NCBI GenBank assembly: GCA_030435675.1
Contig: CM059623.1
Span: 14,540,092-14,604,091 of the forward strand
Reading direction: 5' to 3'
Source of the DNA: Steinernema hermaphroditum
Lineage: Eukaryota > Nematoda > Chromadorea > Rhabditida > Steinernematidae
DNA: 64,000 bases
Positions 1-11,700 of this stretch are shown here, piece by piece. Each line of letters opens with the position of its first letter. Within the stretch, counting starts at the first letter, position 1. The notes under the pieces were generated by a model. The model was not told where the DNA came from. It worked only from the letters and a program-made list of their open reading frames with translations, and did not search any database. The translations under genes were made by a program, and so were the position numbers.

Positions 1-190
1 GTAGGCAATGAGTTTCCAGTTAAAGTAAAGCTGCAGGGGGCTGATAAGGTCGAGTTGCTGAAATAGGCTGATTAGCAGAGTAGACGATGTGAGTGAGACT
101 TACAACTCCTAGGGTGAGCGCCACACAAGCTGTGGAGTATGCCCGCGTTACGGGCGGCATATCGAGATATGCCTGCCATATTGGTATCAT
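1..190 (-). CDS. der-2: Derlin-2 homologue, 5' part (runs off the window)
   Basis: Derlins are multi-pass ER membrane proteins of the rhomboid pseudoprotease family that act in ER-associated degradation with p97/VCP and the Hrd1 ligase. Only two exons are inside the window: 190-104 (29 codons) and 57-1 (19 codons), joined by a GTAAGT...TTTCAG intron. The N-terminus carries the family signature MPPVTRAYSTAC, and exon 2 reads QLDLISPLQLYFNWKLI, matching the Derlin-2 stretch before the second membrane helix. The start ATG at 190 follows a CCTTCAG acceptor (211-205) by 14 bp, suggesting trans-splicing. A possible gene on the same strand ends at 269, only 78 bp upstream, so the pair could be an operon. 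The remaining helices lie outside. Derlin-2 rather than Derlin-1 is favoured by the PPVxRAY motif. Confidence 0.85.
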
Positions 191-268
191 CTCGATGGCC
201 GCACCTGAAGGAAAATGAATAGATACAAGTTGAGGTAAAGGACGCGAAAGCACGGCTCGTAAGCGAAC

Positions 269-911
269 TCAAACTGGAAAATAACGCCTTAGATGGACAA
301 CCAGCATCTGCTTCACAGTGACTGCCTTATTTTCGAGGCATGAAAACATCTGCTGCTTGACGCTGAAGGTGTCAACAATTATCGGATCAGGCTCAGACGT
401 AAGCAGGCCAGCTAGAACAGAGAAAACTGGAAGAAAAGACAGCAAAACTGGTGAAGATAAAGCTTGTTTGGACTCAAGAGACTGGCTATTTTCCGCGTTT
501 TCTATTGTGAAGTGTAATCCATCCAAGAAGTACATAAAACGCTGCGAATCCCATCGAACAGCGACAATCAGTGGAAAATCCGTACAGCGGCATCTCCGAA
601 GCCAAGCAACCGACTGTCGTGGTAAAGCTAAACAACCGACTGGAAAACGCGTGGTAAACAATTGCGCACAATTACATTCCACGTCCACAGAAGGACGAAA
701 CAGATTAGAGTCCATTAGCCAGCCACTATACGGGATGGTCCGTGAAAGTACACGCACACACTTCCCCAATCGGTCAGGGCGTTCGCAACGGGATGTGACC
801 ACGTGGATGCTGGCATGGTGATGGGCGATGAGTTGTGTCGAGGGAAGCGGCTGAATATGGACGTCAAATCCCGAAAGATGTCTGTGACCATGAGCACAAG
901 CTTTGCCATGC
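269..911 (-). CDS. Possible unrecognised gene upstream of Derlin
   Basis: The reading frame from 802 to 269 is open for 177 codons and can be joined to an upstream frame starting at about ATG 911 by a very short putative intron (about 32 bp, GTGCGT...TATAG, around 760-728). The result would be a protein of roughly 200 residues with several Cys and hydrophobic stretches. I do not recognise a family. In favour: its stop at 269 lies 78 bp before the Derlin start and a TTCAG acceptor lies between, the usual spacing of a nematode operon. Against: the opposite strand is also open over most of the same stretch, the intron is shorter than others in the window, and no domain is visible. Confidence 0.3.
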
Positions 912-3368
912 TACAAGACAATATAGACGAGAAGAGTAAATGTACAGACGATGAAAATCCTATTCACCGTCTACAAACTGGCGAGTTATTTGTTTACTTC
1001 TCGCGCCTTTTCGTTCACTAGCTCAATAAAGGCATGCTTCATCAAACCGTCTAACTTGTCGAATGTAATTGGACTCCTCGAAATTTGCTCAGAAACAGCA
1101 CAAAAATTTCTGACATAATAGCCAGACATCCTATAGCCAAACACTCTCATTACACAGATCAGCTTGACAGCCTAACCCTCATCAAACAACCTTCATCGAT
1201 CAAAAATCTAGACTTATCGAATTTAATCGGAATGAGAACCCTGGAAATGATCGAAAATAGTAGAAAGAATTAAAACTCGAAAAACCGGACATCCGATTGT
1301 CTAGTCTCACAGGGTCAGTTTGCAAACTCTGGACCAGCCCACATCAGACAGACCTCATCTGTCTAATGTCTAGACCCATCAAAAGTAGTCAGGTAAGGTC
1401 GAAAAAAAGCAAAAATGACCGAAAAAACGTTCGTATCGCCCCTTTTCACGGACTATCCGAATGAATCGACCACACACATCGAGCATAATTGGCGGGAACG
1501 TTTCAGTCCCTGTGGATGCACATTTCTGTAGAATCCTGCTTCTGCACGGATCTTGCGCATCGATTTTTCTGGAATTTGCAACCACATCTGTTTTCAGTCC
1601 TGTTAGGCACTTCACGCCAGAGCGCCATTGCTGAGTTTTGAAATACTCGCCCGCTGTGCTTGCTTGGTTGCTAGTGGCTCTTTGGGACAATTTTTATGGA
1701 TGATGCAAGAAGATGTTTTTCTGGTTTTTATGTCACGCTAGACTTTGTTTTAGTGGGTTAATTTTTCCATCTCTTCTCTCTAGTAGATCTCCATTGTGTG
1801 GCCCAGCCTTTGTAGACCAACCCACCAGACGGATTTGTGTAGAAGGCGGACATGGCAGAGGGATTCAGTCTAGTTCTCATGTCTAGATTTCTGTTTGTCA
1901 CTCTACTATGATCTTTGCAAATTCCTTTGTCTCTGACTACCGTATAACTGCATTTATTTAGGAAAGGAATTGATCATTATCTGTTTCACTGCTTTGAATT
2001 ATTTTGTTTACATAATACGGTAATCCGCTGACCATCGAGCAGACACAGGGAGTTGATAGCTTCCTGTCTGATTACAAATTTATGCAAATGGTGCCCCCAC
2101 TTCGTAGAACTTTCCATGAAGTCATCCTTGTTTACCACGTGGGTTCGAAATTTATTCGTTCCGCTTATTCCACGTAGTGTTGTCCGCTTATATAGACGTC
2201 TCACTGATTGCCAAATCACTCTTGTGGCCGTTCCACTCCTTCTGAGGAGTCCTTCAATTGTCGTAAGCTCTGAATTGGATTCCTCTTTGTAGTCTGCACC
2301 GTTTGTTTATAATCCGCCAGTGACGTTGTCAGTACCGTAAGTACATCCGACCTTCTTTTCCCATGGACAGTAAGAAGAGAAGATCGCGTTGACAATGAGG
2401 CGCGCTGCAGCCACCGCGCTGCTATCTGTTCTCTCCTCTTTCGCCGTGATCATCAATGATGTCAGTTAAGAGAGAAGAGACGGCAACGTCGCCTGATTGC
2501 TGCGCTTCCACCGCACCGGTTTACACTTTCGAGAAATAAAGCGAAAAGTGATGTGCTGCCTTGTGGTCTCTAATGTTTCTGCGAGCAAAACGGCACGCAC
2601 TGTCTCGTGTGTTGTCTAATCTTTGAGTGTTTCATATGTATATTGTGAATTTCGGATTGACCGGTTGTCTAACTTTGTTTGTGATAGACTTGTTCGCTAT
2701 CACTTTTTAGAGCTGATATCTTTCTGGTGGTCGGTGTCAGCCTCAATGTTATCTGTCTGTCTAATCGGTAGCTATGTTCTCCTGGTGACATTCTGGAATT
2801 AGCAGTGTAGACGTTTAGACATGCCGAGGTCCTTGTTTTTGTACCTCCCCGTATCGCAACATTTCTTATCTTACCCTTCATTTCCGCTCTCGCGTTGTTA
2901 AGGTCAAAATTCAATTAAGTGGGTGTCTCATGTGATTCCTTGGTTTAATATGGAAACTCGTGACAAGACGTCTGTTTAAACGAACCCCGAATTTGGCTGC
3001 TTATCAATTCCTAGTCGTCTCTGGCCAACGCTAGTGACCAGCTGTACGAGCTGATCCATGGTTTCCCATTTCCCAGACTGTCTCTGCCCGATCTATCTGT
3101 TTAACGTCTGGTCTGGAACGGCATCACTTCGCTTTCGCTGTTAGCGCGAGGCGGTTGCGCAAACAATCGATATTTACATAGAGCCAGTGCGCTTATTTCT
3201 CGCGCCGCGCATAATCTTCGGTGATTGAGCATTTGGTATGGTCACACTGGCGTGTAGGTCGTCTTCTTTTGTCTCGTGTTATCATAAGACAGGTTTCGCG
3301 TCGCTGGAGTGCTTACGCTATATAATATTGTCTGTGTTTCAGGTATAAACCCGGATTTCTATCTTTAA
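912..3368. other. Intergenic, no gene supported
   Basis: Only short, composition-poor open frames are seen. Several copies of a TCTAGAC-type motif occur, including a perfect GTCTAGAC at 1368-1375. The last part (about 2300-3360) holds the upstream region of the Sel1-repeat gene. Confidence 0.5.
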
Positions 3369-4723
3369 ATGAACAGTTCCCGTCTTGCTATTTCGGCTTT
3401 GAGAAATGGACAACGAACTGTCATTTTTCACTACCCGTCGACCAAAATCGACTACGGAACATCGACCGCATTGGACGACGATGGCAACAACCCGGGTCCG
3501 TCGCTTCTCAATCCGCTTGGGTAAGAAATTCGCTATCGATTGGATAATCATACATGTAGTCTACTACTGTGAGATGGAGACCGGTCTGCCTGCATTTTCA
3601 CATTGTCTACTAGACGAGCGAGCTGTAGACACATTGTTATCTGGAAATTGCGCGGTTGTTTTTGCAGACAGCTTAGCTTAGTGTGTAAATTAGAAGTCTC
3701 GTCTCCATCCAGCTGGACGAATTTTCTGATTTCTCGAAATTTCGCGACTTATTTCTCGTAATGTGGCATTTTCGAAAATCGTCATTTGCGAAAATGTAAT
3801 TATTTTTGTCTCTTGCAGACGCGGCGCTGGTGATGGGCTCTGCCTCCTTTCACCATTCTTCAACCCGCTCTTGCCGCACTTCAGCATCAGCGGTTTGCAC
3901 CTGCAGCAGAATCTGAGCACTCACGATGTGGTCGAAGAGCTTGCGCGAAAACTCGCGAAGGTCGAAGAGCCGAAGCGGAAGATGGGATTCATCCTCCCGC
4001 GTGGGAAGCCTACCACTCGTGAGGAGTCAGTGCAGACCTGCTCGGAGCTGACGCCAACTCCGGAAGAAGACGCACGCAGACGTTTGGAAAGCTTTCCCAG
4101 GGACATGGAGAATCAAGTAGGCGCGGAGCTGCTCGCTGCTGGGTACGAGAAAGAGGCCTTCGAGCGATTTCGCGCGGCGGCTAAGAAGGGCAGTCTCTCG
4201 GCAGTGCACAATCTTGGTTTGTGCTACTTCGAGGGTCATGGCACCACGAAGAGTGCTGAAAAGGTCAGCCAGGAGTTCAAGTAATTTGCACTGAAAATCG
4301 GCCCCTGTTTTGTGCTATTTTTCACTCATTTAGGGAAAATAACGCATGCCCTACACGTTCTAATTGTCCACTTTTCAGGCGTTCAAGATGTGGGACTACG
4401 GAGCCAACTTCTCTGACGCCGACTGTACATACCAACTTGCCGTATGCTACCTCCGCGGACTCGGAACGGTCAAGGATACGACCAAAGGCCAGCGCTACAT
4501 GAACATGGCAGCGCTTCAAGGTTCTCCCGAGGCTCTCTACTACCGCGCCATGCAGCAAGTCCGCCTGAAGCAGTTGGATGATCTGCCGCGCACGCTGAAG
4601 GAACTTTTGAAGAATGAAAAGCAGCGGAACCGAGTCAGTGGCTGGTTGACCAAGAAGGGGTTTCCCGAAGAAGCTCGCCATCTGGTGCAGGAAGCTATGG
4701 CTCCCTACCAGACCCCATTTTAG
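3369..4723 (+). CDS. Mitochondrial Sel1-like repeat protein (DELE1-like)
   Basis: Three exons (3369-3520, 3819-4263, 4379-4723) give 313 residues. The N-terminus (MNSSRLAISALRNGQR) is basic, rich in Ser/Ala/Leu and lacks acidic residues, as in a mitochondrial presequence. From about residue 150 the protein has Sel1-type repeats: alternating AxxYxLGxCYxxG-like units such as SAVHNLGLCYFEGHGT, then AFKMWDYGAN, CTYQLAVCYLRGLGT and PEALYYRAM. Sel1 repeats are TPR-related helical pairs used for protein binding. A targeting signal plus C-terminal Sel1/TPR repeats resembles DELE1, the mammalian mitochondrial stress relay, but the repeat family is broad and DELE1 identity is an inference. The first ATG of the exon is used; an overlapping ATG in another frame at 3406 does not join to exon 2 in frame. 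The gene is followed by a separate transcription unit 337 bp later. Confidence 0.6.
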
Positions 4724-5060
4724 GACAGCGAAGAAGAGATAGAATATTTTATGTATATAATACGTGTACATAACTCCGGGTGCCCCCTTGAACCTAGTAC
4801 TAGATTATTGTTGACAATTTGAGCTGTTTATGTGATTGAGTAAATCCCCGTGGTCGTCTTTCGATTGTGTGTCTAAGCATTTACTTGCTGCAAAATATTT
4901 GCACCTTTCACTGTGGGGGATGGACCGATCGGTGCTGTCTACTAGACAATGTCTAGTTCTGCAAATATCAGATTTCACTTTGCCCTGTTCGGTCCCAACT
5001 GAGCGGTCCATTAGTGTCTGTGTCTGCTAAAATCGAGACTATCTCTACTGATTCAGACAG
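4724..5060. other. Intergenic spacer between Sel1-repeat gene and CRAMP1
   Basis: It is AT-rich and contains no supported gene. It ends with an ATTCAGACAG stretch directly before the CRAMP1 start, a likely trans-splice acceptor. Confidence 0.5.
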
Positions 5061-7266
5061 ATGGCGGATCCAGCGCAGTTTGTCGTACCTTCGGCTCCGG
5101 TCAGTAGGAGGAGGCTGGCGCTCCGGCCGTCCACATCGGCGGCAAGTTCCAGCTCCACTACCGTCACCGCTGCACCTGAGCCGGAGCCTCCGCCGATGCC
5201 AACATTAGAGTCGAAACCGACGAAAGCGGTATGGAACGGCACGGAGGTGAACGCGTTCTACGAGGCGCTCAAGAAGCACGGGAAGGACTTCGAGGCAGTG
5301 GTGAAAACGCTGGTCAAGCGGAACATCAGCAGAGACAAGGACCAAGTGAGGAATTTCTACTTCAACGCGCTGAAGACGTTCAAAGCGGCGTGTCTCTTCG
5401 ACGACGAGCTCTTTCCGGAGATCTCGAAAGATGTCAAGGAGATGTTCATCGTGATCAACGCGTACGAGTGGAAGCGGAAGACGAATAATGCGCCGTTCGA
5501 TGCTACGAGTTTCAAGAAGTTAGTCCTCGAGGGGTGAGTTATTGTTGCGTCTAGACGTCTGTAACCTACATTGTCTTTCCAGAGTGGTAACTCTAAAAAT
5601 GAAAGGTCGCCGTCAACCCCTCGTCATCCGTACCCCATCCTGTCCCTGTCTGCTCAAGTACTTCACCGACCGCGTCGGCGGCCTTCCAAGCTCCGTCGTT
5701 CTCCAGCTCCTTCCACGCACCTACGGCGATCGGGACTTCGTCGTCCGCTGTGAGCAGAACCCCTTCCTCCGCATCAACGTCTCCATGAACGATCGCATCG
5801 GCCGTGTGTTCCAACTGCTCAAGACGAAATGGCGATATCCCATCGAGCGCGAGGGTGAAATCATGCCCGACGACCGGGAATATCGGCTCTTCGTCGATTC
5901 GCACGTAGCGTTGAGTCGTCTCCGCATCGCGAAGAAGAACCCCCGAACGGACTCGTTCATCTCCATGAAGCGGCTGATGAAGGGGCAACAGAGCGAGCGT
6001 GGCACTACGGTAGAAGTACCTCCGCTTCCTCGAAGGGACGAGCCCGGTCCTTCCAATAGGACCGTTTCGATGTCCAGCTGCTCGGAGACGGAAGAGGACG
6101 ACTTCAGCGACATCTTGATCGCTGCCGATCAGATCGCCGACGGAATGACCGAGGAGAACTGCGGATCTCATGCCGTCGTAGAGCTCTACTATTTGGTAGA
6201 CCTAAACGATGACCATGTCTCGTTCCAACTGCCCCCATTTAGTGCGGCCGTCCGGAAGTGATTAAGCTAAACTACACGATCTCCGACCCCTCCATGAAAA
6301 ACGCCATTCAGCCGTGGCAGATCTTCCTGGACTTCCTGAAGCGCGACTACGGCAAGAAGTTGGCCGTTGGCATGATGGACAAAGAGAAGACGAGGCATCG
6401 CACGAAGGAGAAGAGCGAAAGTGAAAAGGGACCTGTGGTGCAGGACGAGAACTCCAACTCGAACGGAGGCGAGGTGCAGGATGAGGCGCAGACACCGAGA
6501 GTGAATCGGAAGCGCGTGGCTATGCATAACACTCCACCGATGCTGCCGGCTTCGGTGGCGGCCGATGCCGCAGCCGCCGCGGCCAAGCAGTTCGACGCCG
6601 GACTGAATCGACTGCAGCCGAGGAGCAAAGTTCGGAAAGTGGTGAAGAGCGCTCTGGAGAGGGATACGGTATGTTCTTGGAGGGGAGTTAGGGCATCTTT
6701 TACAGAATCTCTCCTTTCAGTCCTCCCTAAAACAACCACCCAACTGTCCGATCATCGAAGCTGAAGCGAACAACTTCATGAAGCAGTACAAAGAGATGAA
6801 ATCGCGAGGCAAACGCATGCCCATCCCGTCCACCTCTTCCTCCATCTCCACAACCAATAACGTCATCCAAGCAGCCGCCAACCGAAATCCCTTCGCCGTG
6901 TCCGAGCTGTCCGACAGTTCGAAGCAGAGACCGCCTGAACCGGAGCCACAACCTGGGCCCAGCAGGGAACTGCTGAGAGATGGTCCTATCGCCACGAGCA
7001 CCCTCATGGACATGTCCGAATTGTCGGGTAACAGCATCCACCACTGGTTCCCTAACTTCGGCAACGAAACCAACGACTTCTCCCTGATGTCCAACAGCTC
7101 CGCCACCTTCGGGCAGCAGCTGAACCTCAGCGCGAACGGGAAGACCCTCCCGGAGGACGTCCGCCACTCCTACGAGATGATGATGCAGCAGAACAGCGTC
7201 GACTACTGTCGCAACTTCGAGCAGCTTCTGCAGAGCACCCAGGAAACTCCCACAAAGAATCATTGA
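5061..7266 (+). CDS. CRAMP1: Cramped-like chromatin protein (CRAMP1 family)
   Basis: Four exons (5061-5533, 5583-6195, 6243-6668, 6721-7266) give 685 residues. After a low-complexity Ser/Pro/Ala leader there is a SANT/Myb-like domain from about residue 50 (KAVWNGTEVNAFYEALKKHGKDFEAV, then RDKDQVRNFYFNALKTF), the hallmark of Cramped. Downstream motifs LCGRPEVIKLNY and the WQIFLDFLKRDYGKKL block are also typical of the family. Cramped is a nuclear protein linked to Polycomb function and to histone gene (notably H1) expression in animals. The intron at 6196-6242 is needed to make the CGRPEVIKL motif continuous, which supports the model. The ATG at 5061 abuts a CAG acceptor. An AATAAA signal lies at about 7300 and the next gene starts 101 bp after the stop, so the gene looks like the first member of an operon. 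Confidence 0.88.
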
Positions 7267-7367
7267 TCCATGCCATGCTACTGTAAAGCGATGCCTGTAA
7301 ATAAAGTGTGAACGCATGGGTCATGTGGACATAAAGGTTGTATGAAGCCGTAGACGGGTCATCGACG

Positions 7368-8753
7368 ATGGCCACAGTGAGTCTGTTCGAGTTGTGCACG
7401 CGTGAGCTGGTGAAGGACAACAAATTCCGGGAGCACCAGCAGGTTCTGCCCAAGTCCTGCCATGCGAGCATCGAGCGCTTCGTCGGGCAGTTTGAGCTGT
7501 TCAAGAAGGCATATGGGAGATTGTTCCACTCCAGTGTGGAGATTAGCGATGTCGCCATCGGTCCTCAGGGCTTTCTGGACGTGGAAGAGACGCTAAACCG
7601 ACTGGCGGTGAAGAGATCGGCGGCGGAGATCTTCGATTTGAGGATGGCATTGGGACAGGAGGTAATAGGAGCATTCAAATCTTCATCTATCCCCTCTTTC
7701 TAGATCACACCACAGCTCTGGGAATCGAACAAAGAACTCGTCGAGAGAGTCGTCGAAGCCCAAAGGGGAGCCAACTGGCTCGTCTACTTCCGAATTCACG
7801 AATACCACAAACGCCAAGAAAACGAGCACTGGAACGACGAGGTGAAATTCAACGACCGCCGAATGGGCATGCAGACGAGCTTCAAGTACGGCTGGAACAT
7901 CGCCGGATACAAGCTCTTCCAGGAGACCACCAACCCTGCCGAGCGGGCCAGCCTCTTGTTCACCGCCTGGTTCCTGTGCTTCGTCGGGCAGATGAGTGGC
8001 AAGGTCCTGTGCGCAATGTTCGAGACGATGGGCGACAACATGGCCGGACAGCTGACTGAAGAGAAGTTCCAGATCGCCTACGAAGAGTACATCAATGTGT
8101 GGAGACGAGGTCGGCCCCCAAGTAGCCAGGAGTTCCAGGCGGGACTCGAACGCATTCCTGACGTGGTCAAAGTGCGCATTCCGATCTGGTTTGAAGAGTG
8201 GGCCACGAACATGTACGTGATGATTATGATGCAAGACGAGTGGGGTCAACCGGACAACAACAATAACAACAACAACAACAATGATAACCAGCAGGGGAAC
8301 GATGAAGATGATTCTGACGATGAACAGGAAGGAGACGATGGCGACGATACGGATAATGAAGAGGAGGGAGAGGGTGATGCCCTGGACGAAGATGCTGTTT
8401 TTGAAGCCTTCCAAAACATGTTCCACATTGGTGAAGCAGCTCAAGAAGACAACGAAGAAGTTATGGATGAAGATCAGAGAGTTGACCCACTGCCCAATGA
8501 CGAACAGGGCGATAATGTAGCGGAAGAAGGCCCGGAAGAAGAGGCCATGGACCAACATGAACCTGAGGCTGAGCATCAGGTAGACGCTCAAGAGGACCGT
8601 GCAGAAGATGAACCAGAAGTGGAAGTAGTGGACCAAGAAAATCTTGAACAGCCTGGCAACGATGAAAATGCAAATGAAGAAGAAAATCAGGCAGAACAGG
8701 TGCTGCAAGAGGATGAGGATAAGCATGATGAGGGCAGCGACGAGGGGCTGTGA
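7368..8753 (+). CDS. Unknown protein with helical N-half, Asn run and acidic tail
   Basis: Two exons (7368-7661, 7704-8753) give 447 residues. I do not recognise the family. Residues 1-280 look globular and mostly helical, rich in aromatic residues (for example GMQTSFKYGWNIAGYKLFQE and LFTAWFLCFVGQMSGK). A run of Asn encoded by a CAACAA-type microsatellite (about 8256-8285) follows, then about 160 residues dominated by Asp/Glu to the stop. Acidic tails of this kind are common in histone-binding and chromatin factors. Since the gene probably shares an operon with CRAMP1, a nuclear role is a reasonable but unproven guess. The ATG at 7368 was chosen because it begins the globular part; an in-frame upstream start at 7338 is possible. 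Confidence 0.7.
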
Positions 8754-11700
8754 AGTGATGGCAACGTTGAGTAGTGGAAGTGTATGATCTATTATTTTTG
8801 AGATAAAAGTTATGTTACATTTGCCAGTGTTCGAACGCCACCCCCACGAGTAGCGAGAAAATGTGAAGAAGTAGTCCATGATGCGCACAAAAGAATATTA
8901 GTTATTAGGCCATCTCTGTCCCGGTCCATGCCCCTTTCTTCCCCAATCAATGCCTCATCTCTACCCTCATATACTTAAAGCTATCGCCGGTGCATGTCCG
9001 TCCCTTCCCTGATATATCCTTCATGTATATATGCCCACGCTCTTCCCCGGTCTATTATGCCTGACCCATGCATCACCTCTACCGCGGTCCAAACCTCATC
9101 GCTCTCCAGGTTCGTGCCTCATCCTATGCCCTGTCCATGGTTTATCCCACCCACGATCGCTGCTTCATTATATCCCCGATATAGCCCGGTCCATGCCTCA
9201 TCCATCCTCCGTTCATACCCTATGGACCATCGTCAAACTTAAAGTAGCCATCCGAACTAGTCTTCTTTACAACGATTGAGATTTTTGGAAAGGGTTATTT
9301 TCGGCTCAAAAAGGCACTTCCATAAAAAAATAGTAAAAAACGGTAGTGTAGAGAGAAGCACTTTTACAGTTTTCAAGACTGATTCTCTGAAAGTCTTCTG
9401 GAATAGATCGCCATTGCCGACGACATCACATTGGGGACCCTAGCAACGATCGTGGACACTTTAATGGAGCGTATGCAGGCCTGACTAGACAGGAATTTTG
9501 AGTGAAATAGATGCGTTTTGTGAACAAATCGTTCGAATTTAATTTTCCTCTAAGACATTTGCTAAGCAACACTGTTGGAATACGGAACCAGCGAAATGTA
9601 ACCAGCATCTGAAATGGTAAATTTGGAAAGGATCTACTAAAGGTTCGTTTTTCGAGACCTAACGGCGATCGTGGACACTTTGAATAAGCGCATTCTGAAT
9701 CGAATTTTAAGTGAATGACCAACTGTACTCATTAGAATTCAGGTCGAAGTCAAAGTTCATTGGCCCGGCCTTCACAATGGACTATCCTATATATTCTGAT
9801 CAAAGACAAGTGGTGCTAGAAGCATTAACTACAGACTCTCTGGTGGTCTTATCGTACTGTGGACGTTCAAGACTGCCTGACCACTTTCGTCCAATGATGC
9901 CCATAAGATACTTACTCTGGAGGTAACATAGAAGGTCTTCAAAAACCGCCGTTTTATACCGTACAGTGCTATCATATTTCTGTAGAATAAACACCTTTTT
10001 CCACCCCGCCGCTCGCCCCCGTCAGACACTGAGACTGCCGACGACGCGCCGTCTTATCATCTTCCCCTCGTCGCGTCTCACCGATTCCCTTCGCCCCATT
10101 CAAATTGATCATCTCTCGTCGCGAACATTCGACGGTACCGCGGCGCCGATGCTTTGATAAACTTCGCCCTGCTCCTTTCTTTCAACGTCGTGCCCGAAGG
10201 CCAGCGGATGTGCCGCCATCCGACCCCCGATTCCGGAACCTCTTTTTTGTGCTCTTATCTTCACTAATTACGGTTTTGTTGTCATCTGAGTGATTTGTTA
10301 GATCATTAGCTGAAACATCATTAGTTGGTTAACGTCTGGGCACTGGCTGATGTAAGAGGTACTCAAGAGGGAGTGATAAGGTGTGCCCCTCCCTTAGTGG
10401 GGCATAGATGTGACCTTGCAATGTTTTGCACGCACTTCCCACAACAATGGTCTGTTTTTTTCCAGTTTACACTGGTCATGCCTTGGCCTGCCACTTTCCT
10501 ATTAACCTGTCCGTAGCTTCTCGCGTTTTGTGATTAGCAGTCATCATCTGCTTTTTGCCGGAAGATCGAATATAGTCAAACAATAGAGTGCCATTTTAAA
10601 TATCCATCTTAAAAAGCAGTCCTTAGAAGGATATCCATACAAAGGGGATTAATGAAAGAAAGCTTTGCACCTCGTGGAAAGCTTTTGTGGAGCTTTGACT
10701 CAAAGTTCTTTATGTGAGATTTGTCTCTTTCCGGCATTCCGGTACTAGAATAGCCATGTCCTTCTAGTTTCTCACCCGTACCCTATGAAAACAAGCGATG
10801 CCTTCCTTAAAGCGACCCATTAAGACTTGACTTCTTTTCTTTAAAAATGCATTTGTTTTGAGCTTCTTAAAGGAACAGGCCATCGAATTCGCTTTGAAAA
10901 TGTCTACTTAAGGTGACCCGTTGTGTGGCCTATTAGGTCTGTCGCCTAAATGTCTTGTTTGGAGGAATTGTTCATATCTTATATGGCAGCTTAACTAATC
11001 AGAGCAACCTTCGCAAGTGGCCATTTGGACTGTGGAACTCAGAGACCAGACCAGAGAGATTTCCAAATCATTTTTGTGTCAGTCCACATGCCTACTTTTC
11101 CATGAGATTTTAAGGCAACCTATAGTCTGCCGCACGACGAGTCGTCCATATCAAAATAGTCAGCTTTAGAACACTAAAAGCTGCTTCTATACCGATGTAC
11201 TTCCCGCATTTTTAAGAAATTTATTAAAGCTAAAAGCTGTGAAGCCTTTCAGTCCAACCTTAACCCATAACCGGCTCCAGTTCGCATTGGCTCAGGTGGC
11301 TGGGCTCCGGCTTCTGCTCTCATTGTCGCCTTCACTGGTCAAACGCTATAAGTCGTCTCATCGGCAACAAAAAGATACAGATTGCAACTACTTCCAACCA
11401 GCTTTGGATCCTGTCTCGAACGAGATGCGTCCCTAATGATGTCTAGACATTTTTGTCTTTCACCCTGAGATCCCCTCATGCGAAGGTCGATGAACAGGAA
11501 AACAAGGCAAACTGTAAACAAGTACATTCTGAATACTAGACTCTAGACTGCCTGTCTATCTATCCCTCACCGTTAGACCTCCCCTTGCAAAAGTCACGTT
11601 TCAATGATAAATGACCCTTTTCGCCCATCCGCTTTCACCGATCCACTTTTTATTTCCGCCTGGACAAAAGATCAAAATGTTATGAACAAGCAATCGCCTA

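Noticed and set aside
318..821. Long plus-strand open frame overlapping the minus frame near the left edge
   Set aside because: It is Lys/Arg/Ser-rich with no domain and lies opposite a frame with better coding character and operon-like spacing to Derlin.
7683..8888. 401-codon minus-strand open frame
   Set aside because: It is the mirror of the Asp/Glu-rich and Asn-rich coding sequence on the plus strand; the Leu/Phe/Val-rich translation is a by-product of GAA/GAT codons.
8940..9240. CCGGTCCATGCC-like repeats taken for a CRISPR array
   Set aside because: Units are irregular, there are no constant spacers, and the sequence is eukaryotic.
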